64,000 nt of DNA, taken from positions 1,891,598-1,955,597 of the forward strand of contig OZ037834.1 of NCBI GenBank assembly GCA_964035575.1, read 5' to 3'. Below are positions 30,401 through 40,003 of this stretch, piece after piece (the first letter of the stretch is position 1; each line of letters opens with the position of its first letter). Both the position numbers and the translations under genes were made by a program. Under the pieces are notes generated by a model. The model was not told the origin of the DNA and searched no databases. It saw only the letters and a list, made by a program, of their open reading frames with translations. Source of the DNA: Rhynchopus sp. YZ270_cl-10 (Eukaryota > Euglenozoa > Diplonemea > Diplonemida > Diplonemidae).

Positions 30401-30992
30401 GCAGATACTTCTCCAGCAACGTGCGCAGCAACAGCAACAACAACAACAGGCTGCACTCCAGCAACAACAACAACAACAGGCCGCGCAACAAGCTGCCCAG
30501 ACAGCAGCGCAACAACAACACCAAGCTGCCTTGCAACAACAGCAACAGGCACACGCCCAAGCGGCCCAGCAAGCTGCAGGGCAACAAGCTGCCCAGGCGG
30601 CAGCACAACAGCAACAGCAACAGCAAGCTGCCTTGCAACAACAACAACAACAACAACAAGCCGCCCAGGTTGCAGCCCAGCAAGCGACCCAACAGCAGCA
30701 GCTCCTCCAGCAGCAGATGCAGCAAATGCAGGTACAGCCCACAGCAGTGCCGCTCACCATGCAGCCCGCAGCACACCCACACTACCCACACCCCCCGCTC
30801 GGCAACGTCGCCCCCGCACCTCTCCACGCGTCGCCTGTGGCCGCCGTGCCTGCAATGTGGCCCACAGCAGAGCAGCCACCACCGCCACCACCGCCACCAC
30901 AGGAGGCACTGTTCCACATGGACCCGAACCAGCCACCACCTCCACCGCCACCACCACCGGCAGAAGCACCAGACATGCTGCACTTCTCCTAG
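27418..30992 (+). CDS. ALIX-like BRO1-domain protein (ESCRT-associated)
   Basis: Six exons (27418-29103, 29156-29245, 29362-29454, 29563-29892, 29959-30053, 30098-30992) join in phase, all with GTATG donors, giving 1062 residues. Residues about 5-360 are a BRO1 domain, the ESCRT-III (CHMP4/Snf7)-binding module of ALIX, Bro1 and related proteins. Residues about 375-760 are long amphipathic helices, as in the ALIX V domain. From about 765 a coiled coil passes into a Gln-rich region coded by mixed CAG/CAA (with Ala-Ala interruptions), ending in polyproline blocks (PPPPPPPP twice), like the Pro-rich tail of ALIX that recruits partners. Expected roles are multivesicular-body sorting, membrane repair or abscission. 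The last intron is only 44 bases. The polyQ tract is unusual for the family. The start ATG follows a T-rich tract. Confidence 0.9.
30170..30730 (+). repeat. CAG/CAA-rich coding tract
   Basis: Runs of CAG and CAA encode polyGln with Ala (GCC/GCA) interruptions in the ALIX-like gene. The reverse strand reads as Leu/Cys-rich spurious frames. Confidence 0.85.
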
Positions 30993-31053
30993 ATGACACT
31001 TCTTCGCCTATCCCAGAAGGTTCTGTTTCGCTCAAGAGGAGCCTTGTAGAAGG

Positions 31054-31085
31054 GTACCAAAGTGAGGCTTAGGGTTCATCAACAA
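31054..31085 (+). repeat. Family R copy, 5' eroded
   Basis: TACCAAAGTGAGGCTTAGGG followed by TTCATC. Confidence 0.65.
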
Positions 31086-31380
31086 AAATATTTTTCGCTC
31101 ACCACACGTCTTTACTTTATTCTTAAGGCGCAAGAAGGCTGTGTTTTCATTTGCCATTTTTATGTTTCGTTTGGACCAGTGTATAACGTTGGCGTGATGT
31201 CAAACGTTTTTTTTTATAGTAGTATGCCAAAGGGTTTCCTCAAATATAAAAAAACCCCATTTGGAGGCATTTCTAGTGTAGTGACCGATTCGAAAAAAGA
31301 AAAAAAAAATTCTTCAAATTTTTGTCTTTCTCCCCCTTTCACTGTAAACTATTCTAAAGACCTTTTTTATTCTCCGGGGG

Positions 31381-31446
31381 GTTCGATAACCCTGCGGAGT
31401 GTCAGTGCCTGCGTCTCTCAGAGGGCGTTTGCACTATCAACTTCAC
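31381..31446 (+). repeat. Family B copy, long form
   Basis: TTCGATAACCCTGCGGAG, TGTCAGTGCCTGCGTCTC, AGAGGGCGTTTGCAC, TATCAACTTCAC. The CGATAACCC 5' part is shared with the copy at 48.7 kb. Confidence 0.8.
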
Positions 31447-31658
31447 TTTATTCTCTTTTCTAGCTATGCCAAAAAAAAACCCCCCACCCCCATTACCCCT
31501 TTCTTGCGGGAGAGAAAACAATATATTTGGGCGAGTTTTCCTTCTTTTAAAACGCTTTTTTGTTTTGTTTTGTGTAAAGGTGACTCCCGAGTGAGAGTCT
31601 TTTTGATTTGACAGATCTTTCCTACCCCGTTTTCTTTCTCTGTTAGAGCGGAGTGCTT

Positions 31659-31724
31659 TGTGCTTTCATCCAAATGGCTGGCAGCGTACTGTGGGTCAGT
31701 CGGAGGTGCCTGCATCAACTACAG
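31659..31724 (+). repeat. Family D copy
   Basis: TGTGCTTTCATCCAAATGGC, TGGCAGCGTACTGTGGGTCA, GTCGGAGGTGCCTGCATCAA, CTACAG. Confidence 0.8.
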
Positions 31725-31907
31725 TTTTCTTGCTCTGTTATGTTTTTTATTGCGTGCCTTTCAATTGGCTTCTCTGAATGGAGGCATTGGGGGGGAAAAA
31801 GGGGTTGTTTTTTGAGTAGGAAAAGGTAGACAGTCGTAGCTTTAACACTATCCCCCCCACACACACATACACTGTTCGTTCTGCAAATTTTTGTACAAAA
31901 AAAAGTG

Positions 31908-31977
31908 AAAGTGGAGAGTTTGCACCACTGTGGCAACACAAAACCCGAGGGCAACTACACTACATCCAACAATTTAG
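31908..31977 (+). repeat. Family A copy
   Basis: AGTGGAGAGTTTGCACCAC, TGTGGCAACACAAAACCCG, GGCAACTACACTACATCC, AACAATTTA. Confidence 0.85.
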
Positions 31978-32113
31978 CGGGGAAAATAAATATTGTTTTT
32001 TTTGTCGAAGGTTTGTTTTCCCCAGGTTTTTTTTTTTTTTTTTTGAAAATTTATTGAAGTTTTTTGGTTGTTTTTTAGTATAGAACACTAGAGTATGTGC
32101 TCCACTACAACAC

Positions 32114-32265
32114 CCTTCAGGTACACTGTCAACGCGAGGGCTTTGTATTTCAAGATACCTCCTCTTTACCTTCTTTTCGTTTAGAAAAGAAAGTATATGA
32201 AATAAGATGCCCCCCTTTTTTTCTTTGAGGTGACCAAGAATGAGAGGCTCGAGGTTCATCTTACC
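32114..32265 (+). repeat. Partial family C copy and family R copy
   Basis: C part: GGTACACTGTCAACGCGAGG then GCTTTGTATTTCAAG. R part (32228-32263): GGTGACCAAGAATGAGAGG then CTCGAGGTTCATCTTACC. Confidence 0.75.
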
Positions 32266-32654
32266 AACCTTAGCAATGAAAAAAACAACTTTACTTTTGT
32301 GCCGAACTTTTCGGTTTTGAAAGACTCGCTGGAAACACCACAAAAAAGGGCAAAAACTTCAAAAAACGGGGAAGGACAAAAAAAAAAAAACCAAGGTCGA
32401 CCGACGTCGATGAGATATTAAATCTAAAAGGCACGTCAAAATCAGAGAAGGGGGGGGTTTTTTTGTGGGGTATTCCTGGTGCTACCCTTCCTTTCTCTAC
32501 CCCACCATTGGCCTGCGCATCCCCACCGTCTTAGAAAAGATGGCGATTGCTTTAAACATACATAACATGCGAGCAACGTATTCGCATTTTGTTCGCATTG
32601 TTCTTCGCGAATTTTTTTTTTTTTTTTTGGGAGTTTTTTTTTTTTTTTTTGAAA

Positions 32655-32897
32655 TACCGACCCTCCCCCGTGAAATTGTCCCCCCCTCCGACCCCCTTGA
32701 AATTGTCCCCCCTGGGGGAAAAAGTGAGGGGGGACAATTTCTCGTACTGTAGGGGAGTGGCCGTTTTAGTGTGAAGAAGGGAGAGCAAAGGTTGTCCCTG
32801 CGACTCCCTTGAAATTGTCCCCCCCTGCCTTGAAATTGTCCGTCGGGGCAAAATACCGGTTTTTGGGGGGGGACAATTTCACGGGGGAGGGTCGGTA
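32655..32897. mobile_element. MITE-like element, 243 bp, flanked by TA
   Basis: Ends are inverted for about 30 bp: CCGACCCTCCCCCGTG then AAATTGTCCCCCC at the left, and its complement ending CACGGGGGAGGGTCGG at the right, both bordered by TA (with GAAATA beyond). Inside, CTTGAAATTGTCCCCCC recurs in direct and inverted copies. Non-coding. TA target use is like Tc1/mariner-type MITEs, but no transposase evidence. Confidence 0.8.
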
Positions 32898-33233
32898 CGA
32901 AATAATGCGAAGTTGTTAGTCGTGCTATGTATGTTTAAGGGAAACTACACTATTCCAACATTTTCTTCAAGAACAGAAAAGAAGAAGAAGAAAAAAGAAA
33001 AACCTGCAAAGCATAAAATGCAAACACATTCCCAAGAGAACCCAGATCCTCCCTTTGTTTCCCCTCCATTTATCTTTTCTTTTAGGGCGCAAACACTGCT
33101 TATGCGAGGCAAAAAAGTTGTCAATAAAGTTCCTAAATTTGCTCCCTGCGTGTATCGTGTTTTGAAAGGGAATAGAGGTGCGGTTTTAGGAAAGGAACCG
33201 AGCGGGTTTTCATGCCGTTAAGCTTTTTAGTGG

Positions 33234-33315
33234 TATTGTGCACGAGAGACGATCATATGTGCTTTCATCCGGGGCTGGTATCGTATCTGGGTCGGTCGGA
33301 GGTGCCTGTATCAGC
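33234..33315 (+). repeat. Family S remnant joined to family D copy
   Basis: ATTGTGCACGAGAGACGATC then GTGCTTTCATCCGGGGCTGG, GTCGGTCGGAGGTGCCTG and TATCAGC. It lies just upstream of the membrane-protein gene and keeps that frame open, which creates a false N-terminal extension. Confidence 0.75.
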
Positions 33316-33412
33316 ATTTTCTTTCCCCCTACCCCTACCCATCCCGCTCCCCAAGCCTGAGGACACCGCTCCCACTTCTACATTCCACAGATTATTCACA
33401 CATTTCTTCACA

Positions 33413-34777
33413 ATGCTTGCATCAGTGTTGGTCCCCATGCTGACTGTGCAGAGCATCTGCTCGGACAACAGGGTCGCAGGCACGGCGTTCCCACTCATAG
33501 CGACGTACCACACAACCGATGCGAGTGGGGTGATCCGTGATTTGCTCCCAACCGCTGACGGGGATACATGCTGGAGCACGCACTGTGTTGGTACACTGGA
33601 CATACGCTACCAACTCTCCTTTGAAGGCGAATTTGTGGTGCAGAGTGGTGGTCACGACCTGCTGCGGGTCACCGGGATGGGAGGATCCGCTTCCAGATTC
33701 CAGACAAACGGCGATGTTGCCGTGACGGCACACATTACCAGCTCATCCAGCGCCGCATTGCGAATGAATAGGGCGCTGTTTACGTTTGCCTGCAATCAAG
33801 AGTTGCCAGAATTTCCGTACGAAGTTATCAGCGCCGGTACCATCCAGCACAGTGCCTCTGGAGCAGCCGAACTGCAGTGGAACCCAGGATGCCAGCACGA
33901 GGTTAAGATAGACTGGGACTTTGCCAGACTCGGCTCTGGTGGCTCCGTCACCCTGAAGGAAGTGGTGTGGTCAGGGGACACGATCTTGAAAGAGGTGACT
34001 GGCACCGCCAGTGGCTCCTCCAAGCCCGCGACTGCGTCCTACCCTGATGGCACGGTTGTGGTGCTCAAAACCACCTCATCTGGGGGCGACTTCAAGATGG
34101 ACTACAAATGCCTGCCAAAGGAGGACATTGTGGACCCCGTGACACCCACGACGCTGGTGCAGGAGGGTGTGGTGGAGGTCTCGTCTGGCACGGAGGAGCA
34201 CCTTGTGTGGTCACTGGTGTGCCACTCTGCGAGCGACGTCATTGTCTTCGACTGGGGGAGGTACCCGGCGCAAATGGTCTCAAATGTTACGTTCAGTCTG
34301 GCCGGCGACATTGTGATGCACACGGCGTACAAGTCCTACCCGTACCCTTCCACCTTTGGGGCTGGGTCCATTGAGGTGCACTGGAGGAACACCCAGGGGA
34401 TGCCGCACTATCCGTCCATGTCCACGAGCCCATCCAGCAGCCCTGTGCCGTACACCCAGGACGTTGATGGGTACGGGTTTGCCTTCGGCTTCAAATGCAG
34501 CGACCCCACAGACCCGAACGTCCCCCCGCCCGGCCAAGTACCCCGGCCCAACTACGGCTCAAGTGGTGACGGTGACGATGACGACTCCGGCAGCGGAGGC
34601 AGCTCGATGTCCCTCCCGCTCATCATCGGCCTTGCAGGTGGGGGTTTCGTTCTCCTCATCATCATCATCGTTGTTGTCACCTGCTGCGTCTATCATCACA
34701 GAAAGCCAAGCAAGACTGCCAACCAGAAAACTTCTCCAGACGCAGTACCCGAAGAAGAAGCGCAGGAGATGGCGTGA
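33413..34777 (+). CDS. Type I membrane protein, copy 1 of a duplicated pair
   Basis: Single-exon 454-residue protein; the ATG at 33413 (MLASVLVPMLTVQS, a signal peptide) is preferred over an earlier in-frame ATG at 33212 whose codons come from a repeat. The ectodomain has a few cysteines and two similar segments of about 120 residues (WSGDTILKEVTG and FDWGRYPAQMVSNVTFSL lie at equivalent places), each a beta-rich domain somewhat like CUB; I do not assign a family. An acidic, Gly/Ser-rich stalk (DGDDDDSGSGGSS) precedes a membrane helix at about 400-427 (LIIGLAGGGFVLLIIIIVVV) and a short tail (HHRKPSK, acidic end). The paralogue at 38618-40003 is nearly identical except in the first ectodomain and the stalk. 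Probably a surface receptor or adhesin. Confidence 0.85.
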   Translation: MLASVLVPMLTVQSICSDNRVAGTAFPLIATYHTTDASGVIRDLLPTADGDTCWSTHCVGTLDIRYQLSFEGEFVVQSGGHDLLRVTGMGGSASRFQTNGDVAVTAHITSSSSAALRMNRALFTFACNQELPEFPYEVISAGTIQHSASGAAELQWNPGCQHEVKIDWDFARLGSGGSVTLKEVVWSGDTILKEVTGTASGSSKPATASYPDGTVVVLKTTSSGGDFKMDYKCLPKEDIVDPVTPTTLVQEGVVEVSSGTEEHLVWSLVCHSASDVIVFDWGRYPAQMVSNVTFSLAGDIVMHTAYKSYPYPSTFGAGSIEVHWRNTQGMPHYPSMSTSPSSSPVPYTQDVDGYGFAFGFKCSDPTDPNVPPPGQVPRPNYGSSGDGDDDDSGSGGSSMSLPLIIGLAGGGFVLLIIIIVVVTCCVYHHRKPSKTANQKTSPDAVPEEEAQEMA

Positions 34778-35021
34778 AGACAGCGCAATGCTGTTAGGTC
34801 CGTCAAGCCATTACTTTACCCCTTTAAATGCAATACTTATCATCCTTTTCTTTTTTTGAATTGTGTTGCGCGTTATCGTGAACAAATACAACCCCAAAAG
34901 GGTTGACTCAATACACAATTTCCGCACACAATGATAATACAAAAATGCAAGGAGCTCACTATCAACTTCATCTTTTTTTTTTTAGATGCGTGCAATTTTT
35001 TTGGCCTTTTCGGGGCCATTG

Positions 35022-35543
35022 TTTTCAACTTACCTTCCTTCACCCCCCCTGTAAGGGCAACCGTAGGTGAAGTAAGGTATAGTATTGAAATCGATGTGGG
35101 GGGGGAGTAAAGGGTCAATTTTACAAAACCAGATTTTGAAGAAAATTTTAGCTGAAAATGGGCCCCACGTATAAGGAACCGGGCTCATATTTCTCAAAAT
35201 TTAAGTGGTCAAAAAATTGTCCAATTTTCGAGATTGACCCCACCACTGCACGGGCGGAGCCCAAAAATGCAAATAAGGACCCTTTTCAACTTACCTTCCT
35301 TCACCCCCCCTGTAAGGGCAACCGTAGGTGAAGTAAGGTATAGTATTGAAATCGATGTGGGGGGGGAGTAAAGGGTCAATTTTACAAAACCAGATTTTGA
35401 AGAAAATTTTAGCTGAAAATGGGCCCCACGTATAAGGAACCGGGCTCATATTTCTCAAAATTTAAGTGGTCAAAAAATTGTCCAATTTTCGAGATTGACC
35501 CCACCACTGCACGGGCGGAGCCCAAAAATGCAAATAAGGACCC
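35022..35543. repeat. Tandem duplication, two 261-bp units
   Basis: Units 35022-35282 and 35283-35543 look identical. Each begins TTTTCAACTTACCTTCC, carries the inverted pair CTTACCTTCCTTCACC/GGTGAAGTAAGGTA, and contains a diverged family G motif (TTGTCCAATTTTCGAG, ACCCCACCAC, GCGGAGCCCAAAAATGC). The tandem copy is absent from the paralogous flank after 40245, so it arrived after the gene duplication. Its mirror-like interior suggests a structured or mobile unit. Confidence 0.92.
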
Positions 35544-35799
35544 TTTTTAATTTGTTCTCTTGAAATGTATAATTTCATGTTTTCGCGAAAAAAATAACAA
35601 CTGATCCCTACAAGGGTTGAAGGAAGGTGGTTGAAAACAACAATAACAACAAGGACAAGTAATTGCTAAGAAAAAACGGGGTGTGCTGTGGAAAACTCCG
35701 CGCGATTTTCGAAACCACCGTAGCATCCTGGCGATTTGCTGGTGGTGCTGATGCGCCTGGTGTGATCGATGTGTTGTAGTCTGTGCATTCTGTGTTCCT

Positions 35800-35940
35800 T
35801 CCGCACTGCTCCAACGACGACGACAATGTGGGGAGCCTGTGGACAAAAACGAGCTGGAACACGCCGAGCCTGCCGAGCCGACGTCCAACAACGCTATCGA
35901 GCAGATGGTGCTGGACGAAGAGGACAGCCCCCCCTTCTAG
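35800..35940 (+). pseudogene. Exon-like segment, possible C-terminal tail remnant
   Basis: One frame ending in TAG at 35938 reads CGEPVDKNELEHAEPAEP then NNAIEQMVLDEEDSPPF. It has GC-rich, host-like codon use, unlike the surrounding A/T-rich DNA, and a TGTTGTAG acceptor-like site upstream near 35775. It is too short and isolated to be a gene by itself. It may be a leftover last exon of a lost or moved gene. Confidence 0.4.
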
Positions 35941-36090
35941 AACGTTTCAGATGCAGGCGTCCAGTGGGTCTGGCAGCGTACGAAGAGCGTTAGCATACCT
36001 GCAGAAGAGCAGAATGCTGGGCGTGTTGTAGATTATTTCTACAGGATGGAGTTCCACATCACACCCCGTTTTTTTTCCGATAGCAATTAC

Positions 36091-37443
36091 TATACATAGC
36101 GCTCTAATTAGACTCCAACTAGATAATTAGAGTCGGCAGTTAGAGTATAATTAGAGTCTTTAAAACTCTAACTGAACTCTAATACTCTAACTGGACTCTA
36201 ATTAGACTCTAATTAGAGTCTTATAATAGGGTCAATAAGAGGGGCACATCAACCAATGCTATAGCCATAAACCCAGGGAGCATAGCCAGTGCAAGAAATT
36301 CGATTTTGTAATCCAGAACGTCTGTTTTCTGCTTGCAGAGGACTAGATACAAGAAAATATTGTTTGTTCCCCCAGAAAACCAGTGCACAATTCACACTGG
36401 TCTTGTTGCCTTTTTAGCACAGGAATTTTGGCCCAGGGCATGATCACTTGAAGCATGGCACTTTAGTGTGCATGGGGTAGGGTGTTGTTTGTTATGAATT
36501 CTCTTTGTTATAACATCTAAGTCAATCGCGGGTGGTGGTTTAGCGCGAGGCTTGGATCTCTCCTGGGTTCATAAGTAGTTATTTCTGCGGATGAAATGAA
36601 CGTATACTCATAGATTTCCCGTCGACACAACCTTTGATACTGGGATTATCCCCTTCGACCCCTTAGTGGTAGTTAAACTCGATTGACATTTACATTCCTA
36701 GAGATGAAAGAACAAGACAACACTTCTGTACCCGCGCATCAAAATTGTGGAAAACTTTGCACCCCAAACATCCTCAATAACGCCCGCCAAAAGGCGCCCC
36801 TTGTTACTGGGAGTTGGTTCTCATGTTTGTTACCTGCACAGCAGGAATTCCTCTGAGTCCAACGCTGTTTGGCCTGTCTGCGGCATTGCACCCGAAGGTG
36901 CACGAAGAGTTTTTGCGGTGTCGCATTCCCTCATGTGTGGGTCACTCACACTTGAGGGCATGTGCCACTGCGGGTCCGGGTACCCATAGCTGAGAATAAG
37001 CCGGGTCCCGAGTCCCGGGTACTAGGTACAGTAGGACTTGGACTAGGCCCCCACCCTCCCGCGACCGGGTCCCCGACCCGCTTTCAGGCGGACCCACAGC
37101 GCCTTCACATAGTTGTGTCCCAGTCCGGCTGAGAATAACCGGGTCCCGGGTCCCCAAGTCTTATTCTCAGCTATGTGGGCACCTGGACACCTGGGTCCTA
37201 CAGAGGAACCTTAGGGGAACCAGTTCCTTAAGGCGTTTGCACCTACAAGAAGCCTGTTGTTTTACTCTAATTAGACTATAATTAGAGTGTAGTTAGAGTC
37301 TAATTATGCTCTAACTGCGCTCTAATTATAGTCTAATTGAAGAAAAGCGACTCTAATTATACTCTAACTGGACTCTAACTGACTTGACCCAAAATCCCAG
37401 ACTCTAATTATACCCTAACACTCTAATTGGAGCGCTATGTATA
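36091..37443. mobile_element. TIR DNA element (1.35 kb) with 6-bp target duplication
   Basis: The ends TATACATAGCGCTCTAATTA and TAATTGGAGCGCTATGTATA are inverted with one mismatch, and AATTAC flanks both sides (36085-36090, 37444-37449). About 150 bp inside each end is packed with ACTCTAATTAGACT-type subterminal repeats in both orientations. The interior (about 36260-36910) matches the interior of the element at 49.6-51.6 kb. It also holds an inverted pair of GAATAA..CCGGGTCCC and CTTATTCTCAGC segments (36995-37170). No complete gene seen. It separates duplicated gene copy 1 from its original downstream block. Confidence 0.9.
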
Positions 37444-37449
37444 AATTAC

Positions 37450-38220
37450 TTGTTTTTTTTTTCCTTTTTTTTATTTTGGCAGCCAGCTGAGGCTGGGGGT
37501 ATAAAGAGGTCTTGATGTTTCGCCGAACGGGTGTAAACTGCCTCCGTTCTGTGAACCGCCTCCGTTGCGGTACGGGCCACTCACGTCCCACCTTTTGCAT
37601 GCGCGCTACCGAGCTGCGTTTTAGCACGTTTCAACTACGTTTTTTCTTTTCTTTTCCCCACAAAGTTCATCTTTCATTCAGTTCTTATGGCAGTACAGTA
37701 GAGTCTTGCTGATATTGTCCATCTTTTTAGCAGTGCCCTGTGTCCGCCGCTGTACGGTGAGGCGTTTGCACTGTCAACTTCTCGTTTTGTTTTGTGCACC
37801 TCCGGCGGCACTGAGTCGTCGTTTGCACTAACGACCCCTTTTTTAAAAAAAAACATTTTTTCCCCCCCATACCTTCTGTGTTGCCAAACATACCTGGCAA
37901 AAGATTTTTTGTGCAGCCGTTCTCATAATGGGTCTCTGTTTGCACAAAAAATTTACTCACATCAGAGTCGCAGCAAAAAATAGGTATTTCCCAGACTAAC
38001 TTGCTGAAGCGAGTTAATTTGAAAAAAAAGATCCACACAAAGTGGATGGGGGTTGCCAATTGCTTTCCGAAAGGCAACCCTCTACTTCCGACAATACGGG
38101 CGAAATAGTAAAAAGGAAGAAACAACAAAGATACCCACAGCTTTACCCATACACACACACCTTAGGCTACACTCCTATACTCCGTTCAGGCGGGACCCAC
38201 TCTAAATACGCTATCAAACA
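37450..38220 (+). repeat. Duplicated block X, copy 1
   Basis: About 770 bp that match 40250-41080: TTTTGGCAGCCAGCTGAGG near the start, a family B copy at 37731-37784, and ACCTTAGGCTACACTCC near the end. It lacks the family R insertion present in copy 2. Confidence 0.9.
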
Positions 38221-38236
38221 CGCACACCTTGGGACC

Positions 38237-38505
38237 GGATTAGAACTCATCGGTTAGGTGATTCGCATCAACGCGCGCTGTGGCAGATATACACCTCGGA
38301 GACAGTGGAGGAGGCGCGTGGGGTGTTTCGGGGTGCAAAGGAGGAGGGGAGGAGGAGCGAAAATGAGCGGCTAGCTTCTGCAGTGTGCGATGTGTGTCTG
38401 AGGTTGGGCGAAGCGGGGGTGGCGTTGGACGTTCTGGTGGAGGTGGGTGAGGCAGGGGGGAAGGAGGGCAGGCTGCGCAACAGAAGCACCCTTTTCGACG
38501 TCTTG
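38237..38505 (+). pseudogene. Truncated internal fragment of the helical-repeat gene
   Basis: It matches 42011-42277 of the intact gene at 41388-42569 with a handful of differences (for example CGCGTGGGG for CGCTAGGGG). It starts at CGGATTAGAACTCATCGG and breaks off after CTTTTCGACGTCT, where the 5' flank of membrane-protein copy 2 begins. Neither the start nor the end of the gene is present. This is the scar of the tandem duplication. Confidence 0.92.
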
Positions 38506-38617
38506 CATCAATAACTTCATATTTTCTTTCCCCCCACCCCTACCCATCCCGCTCCCCAAGCCTGAGGACACCGCTCCCACTTCTACATTCCACAGATTAT
38601 TCACACATTTCTTCACA

Positions 38618-40003
38618 ATGCTTGCATCAGTGTTGGTCCCCATGCTGACTGTGCAGAGCATCTGCTCGGACAACAGGGTCGCAGGCACGGCGTTCCCACT
38701 CATAGCGACGTACCACACAACCGATGCGAGTGGGGTGATCCGTGATTTGCTCCCAACCGCTGACGGGGATACATGCTGGAGCACGCACTGTGTTGGTACA
38801 CTGTCTATGCGCTACCAAGTCGCCTTTCAAGGCGAATTTGTGGTGCAAAGTGGTGGTCACGACCTGCTGCGGGTCAACGGGATGGGAGGGTCCGTTGCAG
38901 GAGACGCGTATAGCTTCCAGACAAACGGCGATGTCTCCGTGACGGCACACACGGCCAGCTCATCCAGCGCCGCATTCACAACGAAGAGTGTGCAGTTTAC
39001 GTTTGCCTGCAATCAAGAAGAGCCAACGCTTCCGTACGAAGTTCTCAGCGCCAATACCATCCAGCACAGTGCCGCTGGAGCAGCCGAACTGCAGTGGAAC
39101 CCAGGATGCCGGCACGAGGTTAAGATAGACTGGGACTTTGCCAGACTCGGCTCTGGTGGCTCCGTCACCCTGAAGGAAGTGGTGTGGTCAGGGGACACGA
39201 TCTTGAAAGAGGTGACTGGCACCGCCAGTGGCTCCTCCAAGCCCGCGACTGCGTCCTACCCTGAGGGCACGGTTGTGGTGCTCAAAACCACCTCATCTGG
39301 GGGCGACTTCAAGATGGACTACAAATGCCTGCCAAAGGAGGACATTGTGGACCCCGTGACACCCACGACGCTGGTGCAGGAGGGTGTGGTGGAGGTCTCG
39401 TCCGGCACGGAGGAGCACCTTGCGTGGTCACTGGTGTGCCACTCTGCGAGCGACGTCATTGTCTTCGACTGGGGGAGGTACCCAGAGCAAATGGTCTCAA
39501 ATGTTACGTTCAGTCTGGCCGGCGACATTGTGATGCACACGGCGTACAAGTCCTACCCGTACCCTTCCACCTTTGGGGCTGGGTCCATTGAGGTGCACTG
39601 GAGGAACACCCAGGGGATGCCGCACTATCCGTCGATCTCCACGAGCCCATCCAACAGCCCTGTGCCGTACACCCAGGACGTTGATGGGTACGGGTTTGCC
39701 TTCGGCTTCAAATGCAGCGACCCCACAGACCCGAACGTCCCCCCGCCCGGCCACGTCCCCCAGCCTACCTACCCCGGCTCATACGGAAGTGGTGACGGTG
39801 ACGATGACGACTCCGGCAGCGGAGGCAGCTCGATGTCCCTCCCGCTCATCATCGGCCTTGCAGGTGGGGGTTTCGTTCTCCTCATCATCATCATCGTTGT
39901 TGTCACCTGCTGTGTCTATCATCACAGAAAGCCAAGCAAGACTGCCAACCAGAAAACTTCTCCAGACGCAGTACCCGAAGAAGAAGCGCAGGAGATGGCG
40001 TGA
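38618..40003 (+). CDS. Type I membrane protein, copy 2 of a duplicated pair
   Basis: 461 residues from the ATG at 38618, equivalent to the start of copy 1. The frame is open back to 38447 but that part is the pseudogene fragment and flank. Signal peptide, second ectodomain half, membrane helix, tail and the following ~240 bases are nearly identical to copy 1. Differences cluster in residues about 60-150 (for instance SMRYQVAFQGEFV against DIRYQLSFEGEFV, and a 4-residue insertion in GGSVAGDAYSF) and in the stalk, where HVPQPTYPGSYGSGDG replaces QVPRPNYGSSGDG. The same cysteines are kept. The intact linkage to block X and to the helical-repeat gene suggests this is the parental location. Confidence 0.87.
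   Translation: MLASVLVPMLTVQSICSDNRVAGTAFPLIATYHTTDASGVIRDLLPTADGDTCWSTHCVGTLSMRYQVAFQGEFVVQSGGHDLLRVNGMGGSVAGDAYSFQTNGDVSVTAHTASSSSAAFTTKSVQFTFACNQEEPTLPYEVLSANTIQHSAAGAAELQWNPGCRHEVKIDWDFARLGSGGSVTLKEVVWSGDTILKEVTGTASGSSKPATASYPEGTVVVLKTTSSGGDFKMDYKCLPKEDIVDPVTPTTLVQEGVVEVSSGTEEHLAWSLVCHSASDVIVFDWGRYPEQMVSNVTFSLAGDIVMHTAYKSYPYPSTFGAGSIEVHWRNTQGMPHYPSISTSPSNSPVPYTQDVDGYGFAFGFKCSDPTDPNVPPPGHVPQPTYPGSYGSGDGDDDDSGSGGSSMSLPLIIGLAGGGFVLLIIIIVVVTCCVYHHRKPSKTANQKTSPDAVPEEEAQEMA

Larger units (their letters stand above)
30993..33412. other. Intergenic with R, B, D, A, C, S copies and a MITE
   Basis: No gene seen. Repeats are annotated separately. The last 100 bases are C/T-rich and end with TTCCACAG, an acceptor-like site, before the next ATG. 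Confidence 0.65.
34778..36090. other. Downstream flank with tandem repeat and exon-like remnant
   Basis: The first ~240 bases (to about 35020) match the flank of the second gene copy almost exactly. Then come the 261-bp tandem repeat and a short exon-like segment, before the TIR element at 36091. Confidence 0.7.

Noticed and set aside
30087-30983. Minus-strand frame of 298 codons, Leu- and Cys-rich
   Set aside because: It is the complement of the CAG/CAA-rich ALIX exon; Leu and Cys runs come from CTG and TGC.
31381-31446. Family B as a tRNA-derived SINE with Pol III boxes
   Set aside because: The CGATAACCC part hints at a B box, but A and B boxes at proper spacing could not be found.
33212-33412. 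N-terminal extension of membrane-protein copy 1
   Set aside because: The 67 extra codons come from a family S/D repeat and flank; the shared ATG before the signal peptide is at 33413.
36091-37443. Assignment of this TIR element to a named superfamily from its 6-bp target duplication
   Set aside because: No transposase is encoded and 6 bp alone does not decide between superfamilies.
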